Part shown: in pieces, positions 36,070 to 45,366 of the stretch
Numbering within the stretch: position 1 is the first letter of the stretch
How the letters are laid out: every line of letters begins with the position of its first letter
Assembly: GCF_963920925.1 (NCBI RefSeq)
Contig: NZ_CAWUDI010000005.1
Span: forward strand, 1-64,000
Source: Rivularia sp963920925
GTDB taxonomy: Bacteria > Cyanobacteriota > Cyanobacteriia > Cyanobacteriales > Nostocaceae
Direction: 5' to 3'
Length of the DNA stretch: 64,000 bases
Program-made: the position numbers and the translations under genes
Notes under the pieces: model-generated
The model's database searches: none
Told to the model about the DNA's origin: nothing
What the model saw: only the letters and a program-made list of their open reading frames with translations

Positions 36070-36643
36070 TAGTTGGAAATTATTAGAACTTAATGGCGAA
36101 TAATCCAACAGGTGATTGCGTGCGATCGTAGATTTAAAAATTTATGCTCAAAATTTATTCGTTCTACAGTCCACGCAATCTCAAATTACCGCGTTTTTTG
36201 CTTAATTTTTATGGTTAGTCGTCAAAGAGGCAATAGGGAACGGGGAACAGAGAAAAAAGGCGATATTAGTAATTGTCAGAGCGTTATTGAAGATAGCAAT
36301 CGTTGTATACTAAGGGTTACAACCGTTTTGCTTCGATACTTCGGCATACTAAGTATTGCTATAAACTTATTTATTAATTTTAAAAAAATAGGACTTGCAA
36401 TTCTATTGAAGTCGGCACAAATAAACGATATGTTACAAAATTTCAATTGACTGCAAAGCCTTACCTCTACTTTCTGTTCCCTATTCCCTGTTCCCTATTC
36501 CCTGTTCCCTTAATCTTAATTTATACCCAATTCACTATAACTCCCAAATTGTCATGCATCTTGGGAAGTATAAACTTGATCGTTATCGACGAAATTTACC
36601 GAAATATTAGTAATGCCTCTGGGGTGATAAAATTTGTTGAGGA
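36070..36643. other. Spacer with CCCTATT/CCCTGTT repeats
   Basis: Non-coding. Tandem CCCTATTC / CCCTGTTC repeats lie at about 36474-36512. A 112-codon frame at 36112-36450 looks random, and its C-terminal half lies in low-complexity DNA. Confidence 0.5.
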
Positions 36644-37435
36644 ATGTTTAATAATAACGCAGGTTTATCAAGAACAATCCTCATGCAACAAGCACCACCA
36701 GATAGAAATACATCCGAAGAAGAACGTTTTGAAGATGACTATTATTCATATTTAGAGTCACCTGAAAATACACCAAGATATAAACCCACAGTTTGTTTTT
36801 TAAATGACGCTTTTCCCCAAGAATCCTTCTCTTTATTAGATTTGGGATGCGGTAATGCAGCTTTGTGTAAATATTTGCCAGAACGCTGCGATTATTTAGG
36901 TATCGATCATAGCGATTTAGCAATTGAACGTTGTTCAAAGCTTTTTCCTCAAAATAAGTTTTTAGCTGCGGATTTATCGGTAATACTGCCTCAAATGGTT
37001 GAAAAAAACCAAAAATTTGATGCAATTGTTATGGCTGGTTTGTTATTTCACAGCACCGATAAAAATACTTTAGAAAAAAAAGACGACCAAGAAATCATTG
37101 AATTTTGCTTACAAAAGTTAGTCAGCGATCGAGGCTACTTAGTCATAATCGTGCCTTTTTGTTACGGCGATCATCCGAATCATACTTTATTTGCTCGCGC
37201 CGAGTTGTTGCAAAAATTGGTCAACTCAATGGTAGAAAAGGCTCAAGGAAACATGGTTTATGGGAATATTTCTTTGCTTACCGGCTTAGATGAAAGGGTT
37301 CGACAGCAGAAAACTACACCCGACTGGTTTGTAGCAGATAGCAATGCTGACTATGCCAATATCTATGTTGGAACATACATGGCAGCTTGGACATTTATCA
37401 GTTCGCTTCAAGCTGGGGTAAATCCTTATTCTTAA
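36644..37435 (+). CDS. Class I SAM-dependent methyltransferase
   Basis: 263 residues in the longest frame. Motif I is LLDLGCGNAALCKYLP near residue 65-80, followed by the acidic IDHSD (motif II) and ADLSVILPQM. Motif post-I FDAIVMAGLLFHST is in the expected place. The likely start is uncertain: the ATG at 36683 (MQQAPPDRNTSEEERF) may be preferred because the first 13 residues look unrelated to the fold. It ends 49 bases before the haem-oxygenase-like gene on the same strand, so the two may be co-transcribed. Confidence 0.82.
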   Translation: MFNNNAGLSRTILMQQAPPDRNTSEEERFEDDYYSYLESPENTPRYKPTVCFLNDAFPQESFSLLDLGCGNAALCKYLPERCDYLGIDHSDLAIERCSKLFPQNKFLAADLSVILPQMVEKNQKFDAIVMAGLLFHSTDKNTLEKKDDQEIIEFCLQKLVSDRGYLVIIVPFCYGDHPNHTLFARAELLQKLVNSMVEKAQGNMVYGNISLLTGLDERVRQQKTTPDWFVADSNADYANIYVGTYMAAWTFISSLQAGVNPYS

Positions 37436-37484
37436 TTCCTCAAGTAATGTAAGAGATATTGTAATTAAAGGAGAAAGATTTAAA

Positions 37485-38564
37485 ATGCATAGCAGTACTG
37501 CACTTCCAATTACTGACATAAAAACGAAAGCAGCGATTAACTACGATAAAACCGAAAAACAATTGATCGAACTATTGTCAACGGAAGATTTAGATAATCG
37601 TTTAGAGGAACTGCATTCAGTAGTAAATAACGTCGAAAAAACCACAGACTTTGCCATAAAAGCAGCTTATCAAACAGCGTCGGGGGATGATGCTGCACAT
37701 CTATTTTTGCAAAGGATACTTTATCGCATCAATCGTTTGAAGCTGTTTTGGTTCGATGATTTGCAAAGTTACGTAAACGAAGATTCCTTTTACCTGCAAA
37801 AGCTACGGTATCGAATTGAATCAGTTTGGCAACGATGGGAAATAGCTCAATTAGATGTAAAATCCTTTAAAGGAATAGATGTCAAAAAAGCATTGCACGA
37901 AAAAGTTGCAGCCGATATCGAACCACCTTTATCTGAAGATAATCTGTATTATCGCGACGAATTAACTATGGCTGGCTACCGTCGTTTGGTAGCAATTCAT
38001 TCTCTCGATGGATTAGTGGAAGCGAGTCAAATTTCTCGGACTTTAGGTGGTGTAAGTAATGAAATCCACGCTGTATTGACGCGGTTGTTATTAGAAGAAT
38101 ACGGTGGCGGTCGTCTTGCTCGCAAGCATTCTTCTTACTTTATAACAATGCTGGAAAAATTGGGAATGGAAACTCAGCCAGAAGCATACTTTGATTTGGT
38201 TCCTTGGCAATTATTGGCAACAATCAATCATATGTTTGTGGTTACAGAACGAAAGAGCCATTTTCTACGCTACATCGGCGGACTTTTGTACGGAGAACTT
38301 TCCGTACCGTCGGGGTTACGTCCCTATCAAGGAGCCGCAAAGCGACTCGGATTATCAGCAGAAGAAACGAGTTACTGGGATATCCATATCAAAGTAGATG
38401 AACTACATGGAAAATGGATGTTAGATGATGCAGCCTTACCTTTAATTGATAAGTATCCGCAAGATGCTTGGGAAATACTGCTTGGCTACGAACAACAAAA
38501 GTTATTAGGTTCTCGCTCTCGTAAAGCCGTAACTCAAGCAGTGAGAGAAGCCGATAGGGAATAG
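37485..38564 (+). CDS. Iron-containing redox enzyme family protein (haem-oxygenase-like fold)
   Basis: 359 residues. The C-terminal domain (from about 160) is helical: LVEASQISRTLGGVSNEIHAVLTRLLLEEYGGG, then LSAEETSYWDIHIKVDELHGKWMLDD. The acidic and His residues in these helices (E..H, then E..D-x-H..E-x-H) match the metal-site pattern of haem-oxygenase-like diiron proteins (UndA/SznF-type). They are usually oxidases that use O2 on small molecules. The preceding methyltransferase suggests a small biosynthetic unit, but substrates are unknown. RBS GGAGAAAG is upstream. Confidence 0.82.
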   Translation: MHSSTALPITDIKTKAAINYDKTEKQLIELLSTEDLDNRLEELHSVVNNVEKTTDFAIKAAYQTASGDDAAHLFLQRILYRINRLKLFWFDDLQSYVNEDSFYLQKLRYRIESVWQRWEIAQLDVKSFKGIDVKKALHEKVAADIEPPLSEDNLYYRDELTMAGYRRLVAIHSLDGLVEASQISRTLGGVSNEIHAVLTRLLLEEYGGGRLARKHSSYFITMLEKLGMETQPEAYFDLVPWQLLATINHMFVVTERKSHFLRYIGGLLYGELSVPSGLRPYQGAAKRLGLSAEETSYWDIHIKVDELHGKWMLDDAALPLIDKYPQDAWEILLGYEQQKLLGSRSRKAVTQAVREADRE

Positions 38565-38625
38565 GGAGATGGGGAGATGGGGTGATGGGGAGATGGGGTG
38601 ATGGGGAGACAAGAAGACAAGGAGA
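38558..38625. repeat. GGGGAGAT/GGGGTGAT tandem repeat
   Basis: Six to seven direct copies of an eight-base unit, GGGGAGAT alternating with GGGGTGAT, directly follow the redox-enzyme stop codon. A slippage-prone simple repeat. Confidence 0.8.
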
Positions 38626-38683
38626 ATTATAACCTTTAACCTTAATGACTCCTAACTCCTAAGTCTCCATTCCCCACTTTCTT

Positions 38684-39394
38684 TCACAATGAAGTCATGA
38701 TTTGAATTAGTTCAGAAGATAAATCAACCGTCGTTTGATTGCGAGTGAATAAAACTCCAGCCAAAAGATAGATGTTTTCTGAATAAAAAGCCAAACCTTT
38801 TTTCTGCATTTCCAAAATGGTGCTTTTGACTTTTGGTTCGGAACTGTAATAACCAAAGTTCAAGGGTGAAATCATAAAATTCCCAGTAGAATAACCCTGG
38901 GATATTGCATATTCAATCAAGCTTTGCGGATTAGAATAGCTAGACACCATCAGCAATACATTTTCATAACTCAAAGATAAAAGCTTTCTGGCAATTTCTG
39001 AACCATCGATACCACCATGCAATAATGGCTGATAAATATTATTATCTATTGCAGGAATATATGGTGGGTTTGATATCAGATACTCAGCATTCTTATTCAA
39101 CGAACTAAAAAAGCTTTGATTTTTAACTATGTATTTACTATCTAGTTCGTGTTTGCGAACGTTAGATTTAGCTACTTCATAAGCTGATTCGTTTAATTCA
39201 AATCCATAGATTTTACCTTTGAAGTTCGTTTCAAGTAAAGAATTAATGACTGGAGTACCATCACCAGAACCAAATTCGACAAGAATTTCAGTGTTATTGC
39301 ATTGTTTGAGTATTAGCTCTTTAATGCATTGAGAGTAGAATTCAGATTCTTCCGGGCAATAAAAGACTTCTTTTAAACTTTGTTGGGTAAGCAT
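38684..39394 (-). CDS. SAM-dependent methyltransferase with NPPY motif
   Basis: 236 residues. Motif I region is LVEFGSGDGTPVINSL, then the acidic YGFELNESAYEVAKSNV. The active-site YLISNPPYIPA is the N-P-P-Y motif of amino- or RNA/DNA-methyltransferases that act on a planar nitrogen (HemK/PrmC type and N6-adenine MTases). The substrate is not evident. It is single and convergent with the redox-enzyme gene. Confidence 0.78.
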   Translation of the reverse strand: MLTQQSLKEVFYCPEESEFYSQCIKELILKQCNNTEILVEFGSGDGTPVINSLLETNFKGKIYGFELNESAYEVAKSNVRKHELDSKYIVKNQSFFSSLNKNAEYLISNPPYIPAIDNNIYQPLLHGGIDGSEIARKLLSLSYENVLLMVSSYSNPQSLIEYAISQGYSTGNFMISPLNFGYYSSEPKVKSTILEMQKKGLAFYSENIYLLAGVLFTRNQTTVDLSSELIQIMTSL

Positions 39395-39716
39395 TAGAGC
39401 TATTAAAAAGCTACAAAAGATAATTTAATCTTTCATGAGTTATACTCACATCTACCCCAAGGAAGTTGTACCTATACATTAAAGAATAGAATTAGTAACT
39501 TAACAGAATATTTTTCTATATTTATTCAATAATACTGTTGCTAAATTGCACAAAATAATATATTTTAACTTGACTGTTGATTAACTATAAAAAATTTTAA
39601 AATTTTTAAAATTAATTAACCTAAATAAAAATCTTGTTCCCCGTACATTTAGTAATTTCAATTAAAAAACATTCTTTTCCCTCTGTTCCCCGTTCCCTAT
39701 TCCCTGCTTTCTCTTT
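39395..39716. other. Spacer, nothing recognised
   Basis: About 320 bases of A+T-rich DNA, ending in a TCCCTGTTCCC-type repeat at 39675-39715. No RNA or gene recognised. Confidence 0.5.
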
Positions 39717-40826
39717 TCAAATCAGAACTAAATTATCCCGATGTACAACAGTTTCCGCACCTTGATAACCCAAAATTACGGGGATTTCACTCGAACGTTT
39801 TCCGCGTATTTTTTCTAGTTCGCTGCTACTGTAATTAACTAATCCTCGTGCGATTTCTTTACCATCGCGATCGCACAATTGTACGGCTTCGTTTTGCTCG
39901 AATTCTCCTTCTACTACTGTAATTCCCGCAGCTAACAGCGATTTTCCCCCACCAGAAATTGCTACTATCGCACCTGCATCCAAATATAATTTACCTTCTG
40001 GAACTAAGCCGTATGCTATCCACCGTTTGCGGGCTGAAGTTGGTTCCGGTTGCGGTTCAAACTGCGTACCTATCGATTTTCCCTGTATTATTTTTGGAAT
40101 ATTTGAGGGTTGTTTGCCATCGGTAATTACCGTTCTCACCCCGGCAGCAGTGGCAATTCTCGCAGCAGAAATCTTGGTTGCCATTCCACCCGTACCCCAT
40201 TGAGAACCCGAAGATCCTGTTTCTACCTGTAATTTAGTCAATTCTTCAATGCTGCTCACCAAAGTTATCGGTTTAGCGTCAGGTACAGAGCGAGGATCGG
40301 CAGAATAAAGTCGATCTACATCCGTAAGTAAAAATAACCAATCTGCACGTACTAAACTAGCAACTAAAGCTGAAAGAGTATCGTTATCGCCGAATTTTAA
40401 TTCTTCTACCGCTACGGTATCGTTTTCATTGACTACTGGAATAACGTCCAGCTTTAGTAATTCTTGAAAAGTATTGTAAACATTTAGATAGCGACTGCGC
40501 TGTACTAAATCGGTACGGGTAAGCAAAACTTGAGCTATGGGTTGTTGCAAACTGGTAAATAAATCGTCATAAACCCGGATTAATCTTCCTTGCCCAACTG
40601 CTGCAACCGCTTGTTTAACGCTAATAACTTTAGGGCGTTCGCTCAAACCCAGTCGCGCACAGCCTACACCCACAGCACCAGAAGAAACCAAAATTACTTT
40701 GTAATTATTTCGTCTTAAATTGCAAAGAGTTTCAGCCAAACTCGCAATTGTAGAAAGCGCTAACTGTCCGGTTTCAGGACGAGTCAAGCTAGAAGTGCCA
40801 ATTTTAACAACAATTATTTTATTCAT
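39717..40826 (-). CDS. proB: ProB, glutamate 5-kinase
   Basis: Phosphorylates glutamate to gamma-glutamyl phosphate, the first step of proline synthesis. 369 residues. The kinase domain starts IVVKIGTSSLTRPETGQL, with VILVSSGAVGVG and VIPVVNENDTVAVEELKFGDNDTLSALVA. SGSQWGTGGMATKISAARIA supplies the nucleotide-binding turn. The C-terminal PUA domain is KLYLDAGAIVAISGGGKSLLAAGITVVEGEF. The start overlaps the YqeG gene stop by four bases. Confidence 0.96.
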   Translation of the reverse strand: MNKIIVVKIGTSSLTRPETGQLALSTIASLAETLCNLRRNNYKVILVSSGAVGVGCARLGLSERPKVISVKQAVAAVGQGRLIRVYDDLFTSLQQPIAQVLLTRTDLVQRSRYLNVYNTFQELLKLDVIPVVNENDTVAVEELKFGDNDTLSALVASLVRADWLFLLTDVDRLYSADPRSVPDAKPITLVSSIEELTKLQVETGSSGSQWGTGGMATKISAARIATAAGVRTVITDGKQPSNIPKIIQGKSIGTQFEPQPEPTSARKRWIAYGLVPEGKLYLDAGAIVAISGGGKSLLAAGITVVEGEFEQNEAVQLCDRDGKEIARGLVNYSSSELEKIRGKRSSEIPVILGYQGAETVVHRDNLVLI

Positions 40827-41371
40827 TTTTTACTATCATTTGTTACCCTGCGCTTTTTAGGAGTAATAGAGGCTCCCAAAATTTCGGATATCAAAACTTC
40901 AACATTACGTATGGGGTGAATACGCATAGCAGTATCGGGATGAATAATAGGTTCAACTAAAATAGAAAACATATCCAAACGATTCCCGACAACTACATCA
41001 GTAAAAAGGCGATCGCCAACCATTGCAACTCGATCTGCGGGTAAGTCCATCTGTTGAAGCGCTTGTCTAATCTTGCGTCGCGAAGGTTTCGCAGCACTAA
41101 TATAGTAAGGTAAGTCAAGGGAACGAGCAATGGAGCCAATTCGGTTTTCGCTGATATTGTTACTTACCAGCCAAATTTTCACTAGAGGACGAATTTGATT
41201 TATCCATTCTTGTAGCTCATTAGAAGCAAAAGCTACAGTAACGGGTACAAGAGTTTCATCTACGTCTAACACTAATCCTTTGAGTTCATACTGCTGAATT
41301 ATTTCTGGTGTCAGGTTTAAGATAGAACCTTCCAAAATCAAGTCGGGCTGCAAAAGTTTATTCCAATTCAT
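40823..41371 (-). CDS. YqeG-type HAD IIIA phosphatase
   Basis: HAD-superfamily phosphatase of the YqeG/IIIA class: motif I KGLVLDVDETLVPVT, motif II IWLVSNNISENRI, the Lys region SRRKIRQALQQM, and motif III MVGDRLFTDVVVGNRLDM. I start at MNWNKLLQPD (41371), from where the family begins, rather than at 41398. The substrate is not known. Its last bases overlap the proB start (ATGA), so the two are translationally coupled. Confidence 0.88.
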   Translation of the reverse strand: MNWNKLLQPDLILEGSILNLTPEIIQQYELKGLVLDVDETLVPVTVAFASNELQEWINQIRPLVKIWLVSNNISENRIGSIARSLDLPYYISAAKPSRRKIRQALQQMDLPADRVAMVGDRLFTDVVVGNRLDMFSILVEPIIHPDTAMRIHPIRNVEVLISEILGASITPKKRRVTNDSKK

Positions 41372-41505
41372 AGCCAATATTTGACACATTAATGGCAATT
41401 ATAGGGAATTAGTAATTATAAATGATTAATTACGATCGCAAAAAGAAACCAAAAAATAAAAATTTAAGATTAACTGCTCACTGTTCACTGTTCACTGTTA
41501 ACTGT

Positions 41506-43116
41506 TCACTCTTCCACTGGTAAACCCAATACCACCAGAAAATCTTCATCGTATATTGCCTTATCCCAATTAGCTGCTGATTTAACTTGTTCTTCAGTTA
41601 AATTTTGAGCGTTGGTCAAATTAGTGCCGCTAAGGTTAGCATTCTTAATATTGACACCATCGAGGTTAGCATTGGTAAGGTTTGCATTTCTAAGGTCGGA
41701 ACTATTAAGTTTTGCGTTGGTTAAATCCGCATTACTAAGGTCTGCATCTCTAAGATTTGCGTATCTAAGATTAGCATCCTTGAGGTCAGTATTAGGAGCA
41801 ATTAAATAAGTTTTGAAACCAGTCATAGAGAAATTTTGAGGAAACTTAGTTTTCTCGTCGTACAAACAACCTTTAATGTATGCTCCTCTAAGGTCTGCAC
41901 GAATCAAATTAGTACCCCTGAGATTGGCACTAACAAGATTAGCACCTCTAAGATCCGCGTCGCTAAGGTTGGAACCTCGCAGGTTTGCACGAGCTAAATT
42001 AGTATCTCTAAGGTTGGCGATCGTTAAATGGGCACCGCTTAGATGAGCATTCACCAAGTCAGCATCTTGAAGATTCGCATTAGGAGAAATCAGGTACATC
42101 AGATGATTGCCAGGTGTAAAATTCTTGGAAAACTTGGTTTTTTCGTTATATAAACAACCTTTAAGATTAGCACCAGCGAGTTTAGCATCTCTAAGATCCG
42201 CACCCCTAAGATTGGCACCAGCAAGTTTAGCATCTTTTAGATCCACACCTCTAAGGTCTGACTTTCTCAGATCCGCATTAGTTAAATCGGCACCGTTGAG
42301 ATTTGCATTACTAAGGTTGGTATCCCTAAGATTGGCATCCCTAAGCTTGGCATGGGCAGAAATGCGATACATATTATAATCGTCGGGATTAAAATCTTCA
42401 GGAAATTTAGTATTTTCGTTGTATAAACTACCTTTAAGGTCGGCATCTTTAAAAATCGCGTTTTCTAAAAGAGCGCCTCTAAGACTAGTACTTCTAAGGT
42501 TGGCACTGCTGAAGTTTGCACCTCTAAGGTCTGCACTATTCAAATTTGCACCTTCAAGGTTAGCATTATTGAATTTAACGCCTTTAAAAATGGCATTACT
42601 TATATCAGCATCGCTAAGGTCAGCGTAACTCAGATTAGCTCCTCTAAATTTAGCTTCTCTAAGATCGGCACTACAAAGGTTAGCACTTTTCAAATTAACT
42701 TGACTCAGATTTATTTGTTGTAAATCTGTGTTTTCTAGATTTAATCTTTCTAAAGAAATCCCATAATCTTTTAAAAATTCTAAAGCTCGAATTCTTGCAT
42801 AGCTTGTTGAAACTTTTGCTGCTGCGGCATGATCAATTACTTGCCAAGCTTCATATATTCTGGTTCTGATGCGTTCTGGGCTTTCTAAAACATACAAAAA
42901 CGCTGCGGATAATATACTAAAACCTTGGACGTATTTTACTTGAACTACCGAAAATACTTGAGAACAAACTGATTGTGGATTATCACAATTAACAGCCTCC
43001 CAGTTTTCAAATCGATAAACTAATAACATTACTGCAAAAGCAATACTAAGAGCAAGTAATATACGCACGCAAACAGCTACAATTCTTCTTCCCCAAGAAA
43101 AAGATAATCCATCCAT
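41506..43116 (-). CDS. Pentapeptide-repeat membrane protein
   Basis: 536 residues. Two hydrophobic stretches at the N-terminus (RIVAVCVRILLALSIAFAVMLLVYRF and a second around 65-85) anchor it in the membrane. After about residue 125 almost the whole protein consists of A(D/N)LXX pentapeptide repeats in a right-handed beta-helix. Three intervening segments (YNENTKFPEDF, YNEKTKFSKNF, YDEKTKFPQNF) at about 110-residue spacing break the coil and are near-copies, indicating block duplication. Function unknown; the C-terminal tail may hold a short extra motif (NLTEEQVKSAANWDKAIYDEDF). Confidence 0.9.
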   Translation of the reverse strand: MDGLSFSWGRRIVAVCVRILLALSIAFAVMLLVYRFENWEAVNCDNPQSVCSQVFSVVQVKYVQGFSILSAAFLYVLESPERIRTRIYEAWQVIDHAAAAKVSTSYARIRALEFLKDYGISLERLNLENTDLQQINLSQVNLKSANLCSADLREAKFRGANLSYADLSDADISNAIFKGVKFNNANLEGANLNSADLRGANFSSANLRSTSLRGALLENAIFKDADLKGSLYNENTKFPEDFNPDDYNMYRISAHAKLRDANLRDTNLSNANLNGADLTNADLRKSDLRGVDLKDAKLAGANLRGADLRDAKLAGANLKGCLYNEKTKFSKNFTPGNHLMYLISPNANLQDADLVNAHLSGAHLTIANLRDTNLARANLRGSNLSDADLRGANLVSANLRGTNLIRADLRGAYIKGCLYDEKTKFPQNFSMTGFKTYLIAPNTDLKDANLRYANLRDADLSNADLTNAKLNSSDLRNANLTNANLDGVNIKNANLSGTNLTNAQNLTEEQVKSAANWDKAIYDEDFLVVLGLPVEE

Positions 43117-43427
43117 CCCTTAAAACTTCCCTACATTTCTACCCAGGCTCTAAATAAAGGTAATATATATTTATATATAATGTGTGTTGATTTACCTACA
43201 AATGCCCTTCGTATTTACAGTTTTATACTAATGGCAGGTTAAAGGTCAAAGGTCAAAGTTCAAAAGCCAAATAATAAACAACAGTTAGATTCTGATTGCT
43301 TTTGTATGTACGGCAATACTTTAATCAGTTATAAATCGTTAATAAACGTAATCTTTAAATCTGCTTTGATTGCTATAAAACTACGAAAATAATATATTAT
43401 TCCCCATTACCAATTACCAATTACCAA
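43117..43427. other. Spacer with short repeats
   Basis: About 310 bases. Contains AGGTTAAAGGTCAAAGGTCAAAG at 43224-43246 and ATTACCAATTACCAATTACC repeats at about 43405-43438. No gene recognised. Confidence 0.55.
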
Positions 43428-44510
43428 TTACCAATTACCTACACCAACCTTTTCTCGATAATGCGGCTCTAAAAGATTGGAAATATCGGGACCCAAAGGA
43501 ATTATACCTCCCGGATTGAGCGGAAACAAATTTCCGTAATAATCTTGTTTGACGCTTTCCAAATCGCAAGTTTGAGCAACTCCTTTAAGCTGATATAAAT
43601 CGCGTAAATAAGCTCCTAAATTTACATAATCCTGAATTCTACGGCGATTACATTTGAACAAACTGTAATATACTACATCAAAACGAAACAAGGTAGTAAA
43701 TAAACGCACGTCAGCCAAAGTTAGCTGTTCGCCACATAGATATCTTTTATTTTCTAAACTTTTGTCAATCTCATCTAAAACAGTGAATAATTCATCGCAA
43801 CATTTATCGTAAGCTTCCTGACTTTGAGCAAACCCGCAGCGATAAACACCATTATTTACAGCATGATATATTTTGTCATTCCACAGTTCTATTTCTTCTT
43901 TTAACTTCTCTGGGTAAAGATTGAATTCGGGATTGTTCGCAAACTGATTTAATTGAGAATTTAAGATTACGATAATCTCGGCACTTTCATTATTAACTAT
44001 CGTGTTTGTTTGCTTGTCCCATAATATTGGAACCGTAGAGCGTCCTTGATAGCCCGGTTGAGCAACTTGATATAGTTCTGGAACGGTTTGACAATTTTCT
44101 TCTGGATTATTTAAAACCCAGATTCCTCGATCGGGAGAAGGATAAACAATCGATACTTCCACAGCATCTTCAAGTCCTTTCAAAGCTCTAACTACTAAAG
44201 TTCGATGCGCCCAAGGACATCCTAAACCAACATACAAGCGATAACGTCCCGCAGAAGGATAATAAAGATTATTTTCTTCCACACCTAGGTCATTGCGAAA
44301 CTGACTTGAAGGGCGGATATATTCTCCTTTATTGTTACTAGGTGCCAGCTTGGACATCATAATCTGCCACATAGTAGTCCAGACAAATTTTCCCAGCTTA
44401 ATAATTAACCCCGAAGGCAGCGATTTACCTTTTTTCTTAACTTCAAAAGTAGAGTTTTGAGACTTGTTCCGATCCACGTCTTCTTTTGGAGAAGTTATAG
44501 GCGCTGACAT
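43428..44510 (-). CDS. Glutathionyl-hydroquinone reductase (GST family, ECM4/YqjG type)
   Basis: 360 residues. The catalytic Cys is in YRLYVGLGCPWAHRTLVVRAL (C-P-W-A), the hallmark of the Xi/GS-HQR glutathione transferases. A further family stretch is STVPILWDKQTNTIVNNESAEIIVILN, the glutathione-binding segment, and the C-terminal helical domain has YLCGEQLTLADVRLFTTLFRFD. The enzyme reduces glutathionyl-hydroquinones. It is a single gene with a long spacer on either side. Confidence 0.9.
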   Translation of the reverse strand: MSAPITSPKEDVDRNKSQNSTFEVKKKGKSLPSGLIIKLGKFVWTTMWQIMMSKLAPSNNKGEYIRPSSQFRNDLGVEENNLYYPSAGRYRLYVGLGCPWAHRTLVVRALKGLEDAVEVSIVYPSPDRGIWVLNNPEENCQTVPELYQVAQPGYQGRSTVPILWDKQTNTIVNNESAEIIVILNSQLNQFANNPEFNLYPEKLKEEIELWNDKIYHAVNNGVYRCGFAQSQEAYDKCCDELFTVLDEIDKSLENKRYLCGEQLTLADVRLFTTLFRFDVVYYSLFKCNRRRIQDYVNLGAYLRDLYQLKGVAQTCDLESVKQDYYGNLFPLNPGGIIPLGPDISNLLEPHYREKVGVGNW

Positions 44511-44776
44511 CGCAATATACCCTGAGTTAGATTTTTATTTATATTTTTTATTTTAATAATTTTCGGGAAGCTTAAACGTAAAATGTATTGAAAAACTATA
44601 ATTTTTAATTTTAATTGACCGAAACTGCTCTTAATAATTCTTTCTACAGGCATAGAAACAAATCTTATCTGCGATGGAGTTTAAAACAAACGAAATGTAG
44701 TAATCTGGAATTGGACATTGATTGCTCAAAATTGAGTTAATTAATTCATCTGTAACTACATTAGGTCAAAAATTCA

Positions 44777-45139
44777 ATGATAAATTTTAAAAATTTCTTA
44801 AAGCAATTAGGAGGAGTAGTTCTAAGCGGCGCCCTTGTAGTTACCATTTGGCTGGGAAGCGTACCTTCAGCCCAAGCAGCTATTTCCGGCAATTCAGTAG
44901 TACCCACCACTGAAAATAGCAGAATTCAGGCGATCGCCAGTTGCTTACCCGCAAAACTAACCATTCAAGAAAAAGACGCGGGCAATCGCATCGCCAATGC
45001 CTTGTCAGAAATGAAAAACGACCAGTTAGAAAGGATATACGACGTTACAGATAACCCTAAATTAAGTCAGTCAGAAATTGAATTCAAAAATTGTTTGCAG
45101 CAGAAAGGTTTTACACCCCAAGCAGATATTCAACGCTAG
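44777..45139 (+). CDS. Secreted small protein of unknown function
   Basis: 120 residues. A signal peptide (MINFKNFLKQLGGVVLSGALVVTIWLGSVPSAQA) is clear. The mature part of about 85 residues contains two cysteines (IASCLPAKL and EFKNCLQQKG) and ends in a basic tail. I do not recognise a catalytic domain. It resembles small exported proteins of cyanobacteria, and is not PsbU by comparison. RBS is the GGAGG region near 44808? The ATG used is preceded only by AGGT. Confidence 0.65.
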   Translation: MINFKNFLKQLGGVVLSGALVVTIWLGSVPSAQAAISGNSVVPTTENSRIQAIASCLPAKLTIQEKDAGNRIANALSEMKNDQLERIYDVTDNPKLSQSEIEFKNCLQQKGFTPQADIQR

Positions 45140-45227
45140 ATCGATAAGTGGGAGATGGGGAGATGCGGGGGGACAAGGAGACAAGGATAATAAATAAAAC
45201 CATTATCTTCATTCCTAACTCCTCATT

Positions 45228-45276
45228 TTCAATCCAAAATCTAAAAGAAACGCATCCGTTGTCAAAATCTAAAATT
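45228..45276. repeat. Dispersed ATCCGTTGTTAAAATC repeat, copy 4
   Basis: CAATCCAAAATCTAAAAGAAACGCATCCGTTGTCAAAATC; the fourth copy of the element at 13258, 26822 and 31478. It precedes the ABC permease pair. Confidence 0.7.
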
Positions 45277-45366
45277 ATTAACTCCTAACTCCTAACTCCT
45301 AACTATTCATTTGCATCGCTTGTCGCTACAATTTTCTGTGATGCAGAAATAAAAGGTTGGCTAAAG

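Noticed and set aside
36112..36450. 112-codon frame before the methyltransferase
   Set aside because: Low-complexity repeat DNA, no domain, and no credible start.
41612..42628. Three plus-strand frames in the pentapeptide-repeat gene
   Set aside because: The repeat makes long open antisense frames; these are leucine/alanine-rich shadows.
44777..45139. PsbU
   Set aside because: The mature sequence does not contain the PsbU helix-hairpin-helix segments; only the signal peptide is similar in kind.
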